From Actinomycetota bacterium (GTDB taxonomy: Bacteria; Actinomycetota; Actinomycetes; Nanopelagicales; Nanopelagicaceae), in contig SYAM01000013.1 in assembly GCA_005787645.1 (NCBI GenBank), positions 1 to 9,137 on the forward strand: 9,137 nucleotides of DNA, given 5' to 3'. Shown one piece after another: positions 6,219 through 9,137 of the stretch. The first letter of the stretch is position 1; each line of letters begins with the position of its first letter. The position numbers and the translations under genes are program-made. Below the pieces are notes generated by a model. It worked only from the letters and a program-made list of their open reading frames with translations. It made no database searches and had not been told where the DNA came from.

Positions 6219-6230
6219 TATCCTTGGCTC
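6219..6230 (+). promoter_or_regulatory. -10 box of ctaC, apparently leaderless
   Basis: TATCCT (6219-6224) is followed by exactly 6 nt and the ATG at 6231, so transcription would start at or next to the start codon. No Shine-Dalgarno motif precedes the ATG. The -35 region is weak (CTTAGG at 6196-6201, 17 nt upstream). It would drive the ctaC-ctaD-ctaF operon. Confidence 0.5.
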
Positions 6231-7019
6231 ATGGCGAGCAGCAGCATGGTGGCAGGTGAAAAGTCACGGACCCGAGCGCTCTTTCTCGCACCGTTGACCC
6301 TCCTCTTGGCGGGTTGCTCCTCCGAAAAACTGCCCGCCTTAGGTTTCCCGCGCGGGGTCACAGATATCAATGACATCTCGCTCTCGCTCTGGCAGGGAGC
6401 ATGGATTGCCGCATTCGTCGTCGGCGCAATCACATCCGCTCTAATTTTGTGGGCTGCTTTTGGTTATCGCGCGAAGAGGAAGGTTGGCGCTGGAGGGCCA
6501 GAGCAATTACCAGAACAGGTGAGCTATCACCTTCCTCTTGAAATTATTTATACCGTCGTGCCATTCATCATCGTGGCTGTTCTCTTCTATTTCACCGCCC
6601 GAGATCAATCAACCATTACAAAAATCTCTCCTTCGAATGTTGCTGTCAAAGACATTGACGTTAACGCCGTTCAGTGGGCATGGCAATTTACCTATCCTGA
6701 AGCGCAGGGAAAAACAGTTACTGGCACTCCCGAGAAACTTCCAACTCTCTATCTTCCATTGGGAGAGCGAGTGCGAATCAACCTCACTGCCTCAGATGTC
6801 GTACATAGCATCTGGATCCCAGCCTTCATGATGCAGATGCAAGCTCTTCCTTACATCGAGAATAAGTTTGAATTCACGGCGCAAAAAGAGGGAACATACC
6901 CTGGTTTCTGCAATATGCATTGCGGGCGCAATCACTCACAAATGCGATTTACTGTAAAAGTTGTCTCGCCAGCCGAGTATCAGAATTACGTAAACTCCCT
7001 TAAAGGTGGTGTTGCATGA
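6231..7019 (+). CDS. ctaC: Cytochrome c oxidase subunit II (lipoprotein)
   Basis: This 262-residue subunit II of the aa3 oxidase takes electrons from cytochrome c through the binuclear CuA centre. A lipoprotein signal ends at LLAGC (Cys29). Two membrane helices follow (about 55-76 and 104-122), then an extracytoplasmic cupredoxin domain. The electron-entry Trp cluster lies in VQWAWQF (148-153). CuA ligands are present: His192 (VVHSIW), Cys227, Cys231, His235 and Met238 in FCNMHCGRNHSQM. Oddly, the residue between the two cysteines that is normally Glu (CxE..C), which also supplies the Mg2+ ligand at the subunit I interface, is Met229. The ATG at 6231 sits 6 nt after a TATCCT box and no ribosome binding site is visible. 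The 3' end overlaps ctaD by ATGA. An internal ATG (residue 6) would also leave a workable signal peptide. Confidence 0.96.
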   Translation: MASSSMVAGEKSRTRALFLAPLTLLLAGCSSEKLPALGFPRGVTDINDISLSLWQGAWIAAFVVGAITSALILWAAFGYRAKRKVGAGGPEQLPEQVSYHLPLEIIYTVVPFIIVAVLFYFTARDQSTITKISPSNVAVKDIDVNAVQWAWQFTYPEAQGKTVTGTPEKLPTLYLPLGERVRINLTASDVVHSIWIPAFMMQMQALPYIENKFEFTAQKEGTYPGFCNMHCGRNHSQMRFTVKVVSPAEYQNYVNSLKGGVA

Positions 7020-8665
7020 CAACTTATGCCGAGCGCCCAACAATTTCGCCGTTACGACCGATGGAGCCACAGAGTAAGGGCCGCCTTGTGGTGAAATGGT
7101 TGACCACCACTGACCACAAAGTAATTGGCCATCTCTACCTGATCACCTCTTTCATCTGGTTCTTGATCGGTGGCGTCATGGCGCTCTTCATGCGTGCTGA
7201 ACTCGCGCGACCCGGACTTCAGTTCCTCAGCGTTGAGCAGTACAACCAGCTCTTCACCATGCACGGCATCATCATGCTTCTGATGTTCGCAACACCGCTC
7301 TTTGTTGGTTTCGCTAACGAGATCATGCCGCTACAGATTGGCGCTGCCGACGTTGCGTTCCCACGTATGAACATGCTCTCGTACTGGCTTTACCTCTTTG
7401 GTGGAATCATGGCAATCGCTGGATTCTTCACACCGGGCGGTGCGCCATCATTTGGCTGGACTGCCTACGCACCGCTTTCGAGCGCGGAATATTCACCGGG
7501 CATTGGTAGCGATCTATGGATCGTTGGACTAGCAATCGGTGGACTTGGAACGATTCTCGGTGGCGTGAACTTCATTACGACCATTTTCTGTATGCGTGCT
7601 CCCGGTATGACTATGTTTCGCATGTCGATCTTTACCTGGAATGTACTTCTCACCTCTATTTTGATTCTTCTAGCCTTCCCACCGCTTGCTGCAGCGCTTC
7701 TTGGACTTGAAGCAGATCGTCGATTTGGCGCGCTGATCTTTGATCCGGCAAATGGTGGCGCAATGCTCTGGCAACATCTCTTCTGGTTCTTCGGCCACCC
7801 AGAGGTCTACATTCTTGCCCTACCTTTCTTTGGAATCATCAGTGAGATCCTCCCGGTCTTTAGCCGAAAACCAATCTTTGGTTACAAAGGCCTAGTAGCA
7901 GCAACAATCGCCATCGCGGCGCTCTCAGTCGCAGTCTGGGCTCACCACCTCTTTACGACAGGTCAAGTTCTCTTACCCTTCTTCTCTTTCATGACCTTCC
8001 TGATTGGTGTGCCGACGGGAGTGAAGTTTTTCAACTGGATCGGAACTATGTGGCGTGGAAATGTCCATATGGATACGCCAATGATCTGGTCACTGGGCTT
8101 TTTGATTACCTTCCTCTTCGGCGGATTGACCGGAATCATCCTTGCCAGCCCACCACTTGATTTTGCGGTGTCGGCCTCATACTTCGTAGTCGCGCACTTC
8201 CACTACGTAATCTTCGGTACGGTCGTCTTTGCGATGTTCGGTGGTTTCTACTTCTGGTGGCCAAAGTTCACCGGTCGAATGCTCAATGAAACGCTAGGAA
8301 AGATTCACTTCTGGACTGTGCTCATCGGCTTTCACATGACATTCCTAATCCAACATTGGCTAGGCATTGTCGGCATGCCACGTCGTTACGCGGATTACCT
8401 CGCTAGCGATGGTTTCACTGGAATGAATATGATCTCCACCGTTGGCGCCTTCTTACTAGCCCTCTCGACTATTCCATTCGCACTGAATATTTGGATCACA
8501 CGTAATGCGCCAAAGGTGACTGTAGATGATCCGTGGGGATATGGCGGCTCTCTCGAGTGGGCGACCAGCTGTCCACCACCGCGCCATAACTTCACCTCGA
8601 TTCCACGAATTCGTAGTGAACGTCCGGCCTTCGATCTGCACCATCCAGAAGTAGCCGAGAAGTAA
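7016..8665 (+). CDS. ctaD: Cytochrome c oxidase subunit I (aa3 type)
   Basis: This 549-residue, roughly twelve-helix catalytic subunit reduces O2 to water and pumps protons. Haem a ligands are His83 (MHGIIM) and His396. Haem a3 is bound by His394 (AHFHYV). CuB ligands are His261, His310 and His311, with the His-Tyr crosslink partner Tyr265 in GHPEVY. Proton paths look complete: Glu263 and Asp112 (ADVAFPRMN) for the D path and Lys337 (TGVKFFNW) for the K path, so it is an A1-type pump. Unusually, the segment before AHFHYV reads VSASYF where HDTY (or SDTY in actinobacterial relatives I recall) is expected, so the Mg2+-ligand Asp is Ala386 and the His is Ser385. The C-terminal WATSCPPPRHNF is typical of actinobacteria. 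AGGTGG lies 6 nt before the ATG, which overlaps the ctaC stop. Confidence 0.98.
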   Translation: MTTYAERPTISPLRPMEPQSKGRLVVKWLTTTDHKVIGHLYLITSFIWFLIGGVMALFMRAELARPGLQFLSVEQYNQLFTMHGIIMLLMFATPLFVGFANEIMPLQIGAADVAFPRMNMLSYWLYLFGGIMAIAGFFTPGGAPSFGWTAYAPLSSAEYSPGIGSDLWIVGLAIGGLGTILGGVNFITTIFCMRAPGMTMFRMSIFTWNVLLTSILILLAFPPLAAALLGLEADRRFGALIFDPANGGAMLWQHLFWFFGHPEVYILALPFFGIISEILPVFSRKPIFGYKGLVAATIAIAALSVAVWAHHLFTTGQVLLPFFSFMTFLIGVPTGVKFFNWIGTMWRGNVHMDTPMIWSLGFLITFLFGGLTGIILASPPLDFAVSASYFVVAHFHYVIFGTVVFAMFGGFYFWWPKFTGRMLNETLGKIHFWTVLIGFHMTFLIQHWLGIVGMPRRYADYLASDGFTGMNMISTVGAFLLALSTIPFALNIWITRNAPKVTVDDPWGYGGSLEWATSCPPPRHNFTSIPRIRSERPAFDLHHPEVAEK

Positions 8666-8678
8666 AAGGGGTTATCCA

Positions 8679-9065
8679 ATGAAATTCGGATGGCAGTTGT
8701 TTGCCGGTATCGCCGTGTTTTACGGTGTGACCACTGTTGTCTATGGACTATGGGCAGAAGAGGTCGTTGGAATTGTTGCTCTGATTCTCAGCACCTGTTT
8801 AGCGGCGCTGATTGCCTTTTATTTTTGGTTCACCAATCGACGTCTCGGTGCAACTCTCCCGGAAGATAACCTTGAGGGCGAGATTGCTGATCGAGCAGGG
8901 GAGCAGGGCTTCTTCAGTCCACACTCCTGGTGGCCATTAACTGTCGCGCTCTTTGCCACCATCACAGGTCTAGGTTTGATTCTTGGCTGGTGGATGACCC
9001 TCATTGGAGCTGCAGCGCTCATGATTTCGATTATGGGTTGGTCAATGCAATACGAACGACAGTAG
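8679..9065 (+). CDS. ctaF: Cytochrome c oxidase subunit IV, actinobacterial type
   Basis: This 128-residue membrane protein has four predicted helices (about 4-24, 27-51, 83-102 and 104-122). Between the second and third lies the family-diagnostic cytosolic loop: LPEDN, then EIADRAGEQGFFSPHSWWP. This is the actinobacterial subunit IV (PF12270), a small accessory subunit of the aa3 oxidase found in the cyt bcc-aa3 supercomplex. No catalytic residues are expected. AAGGGG ends 7 nt before the ATG, and the gene starts 13 bp after the ctaD stop, so it belongs to the ctaCD operon. Subunit III (ctaE) and the qcr genes, often nearby, are not in the window. Length is normal for the family. Confidence 0.93.
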   Translation: MKFGWQLFAGIAVFYGVTTVVYGLWAEEVVGIVALILSTCLAALIAFYFWFTNRRLGATLPEDNLEGEIADRAGEQGFFSPHSWWPLTVALFATITGLGLILGWWMTLIGAAALMISIMGWSMQYERQ

Positions 9066-9080
9066 TTTTTACCTTTTCGC

Positions 9081-9092
9081 TACAGTATTCAG
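9081..9092 (+). promoter_or_regulatory. -10 box of the gene opening at 9093, apparently leaderless
   Basis: TACAGT (9081-9086) is followed by exactly 6 nt and an ATG, the spacing also seen at 624 and 6219. No Shine-Dalgarno is visible and no good -35 box. Confidence 0.4.
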
Positions 9093-9137
9093 ATGCACGC
9101 GATTAGGGACATTGACATCGATGATGCAGGAATTGCA
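9093..9137 (+). CDS. 5' end of an unidentified gene (15 codons, truncated by window)
   Basis: An ATG at 9093 opens a frame with no stop to the window edge, beginning MHAIRDIDIDDAGIA. Fifteen residues are too few to assign a family. The reason for believing it is a gene is the TACAGT box exactly 6 nt upstream, which matches the leaderless promoter pattern of two well-supported genes here, and its position just after the ctaF stop on the same strand. Confidence 0.4.
   Translation, partial: MHAIRDIDIDDAGIA

Noticed and set aside
9066..9080. T-rich stretch after ctaF as an intrinsic terminator
   Set aside because: No stable hairpin precedes the T run, so a Rho-independent terminator is not supported.

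Overview
The window reads as a chromosomal segment of a small-genome actinobacterium. The evidence is a DUF3043 protein, an SCO2322-like lipoprotein, an actinobacterial CtaF (cytochrome c oxidase subunit IV) and an adenosine kinase that resembles mycobacterial AdoK over its whole length. The block erpA / adoK / TusA / cysteine-desulfurase-like / ctaC-ctaD-ctaF is a neighbourhood I know from Streptomyces and, in part, from Mycobacterium. Roughly half the bases are G or C by eye. Convergent genes meet with 0-1 bp between stop codons and two gene pairs overlap by ATGA. Such compactness fits freshwater planktonic actinobacteria, but the lineage cannot be fixed from the window.

Layout. Positions 1-330 (minus) hold the N-terminal 110 codons of a secreted lipoprotein, preceded on the same strand (about 445-597) by a cobalamin riboswitch and a hairpin that would mask its ribosome binding site. 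Diverging from it at 636 is an aldo/keto reductase, which converges on a minus-strand DUF3043 membrane protein lying downstream of nadA (quinolinate synthase, 2223-3365). Diverging from nadA is erpA (A-type Fe-S carrier) followed by adoK. Converging on adoK is a minus-strand pair with overlapping ends: a cysteine-desulfurase-like protein and a TusA-family sulfur carrier. Diverging from that pair is the ctaC-ctaD-ctaF operon for the terminal aa3 oxidase. A further reading frame probably opens at 9093 and runs off the window.

How the genes fit together. Several products concern Fe-S or sulfur chemistry (NadA is a 4Fe-4S enzyme, ErpA delivers clusters, TusA and the desulfurase homologue belong to sulfur-transfer families) or aerobic respiration (CtaC, CtaD, CtaF). 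B12-controlled expression of a surface lipoprotein suggests vitamin uptake.

The main departures from expectation are these. (1) The desulfurase homologue has Ser where the PLP-binding Lys should be and has lost most other PLP contacts, yet keeps the mobile-loop Cys and its overlap with an intact TusA gene. (2) Residues that normally hold the structural Mg2+ between oxidase subunits I and II are replaced in both subunits. (3) Three genes show a TANNNT box exactly 6 nt before their ATG with no clear Shine-Dalgarno, which suggests leaderless mRNAs.
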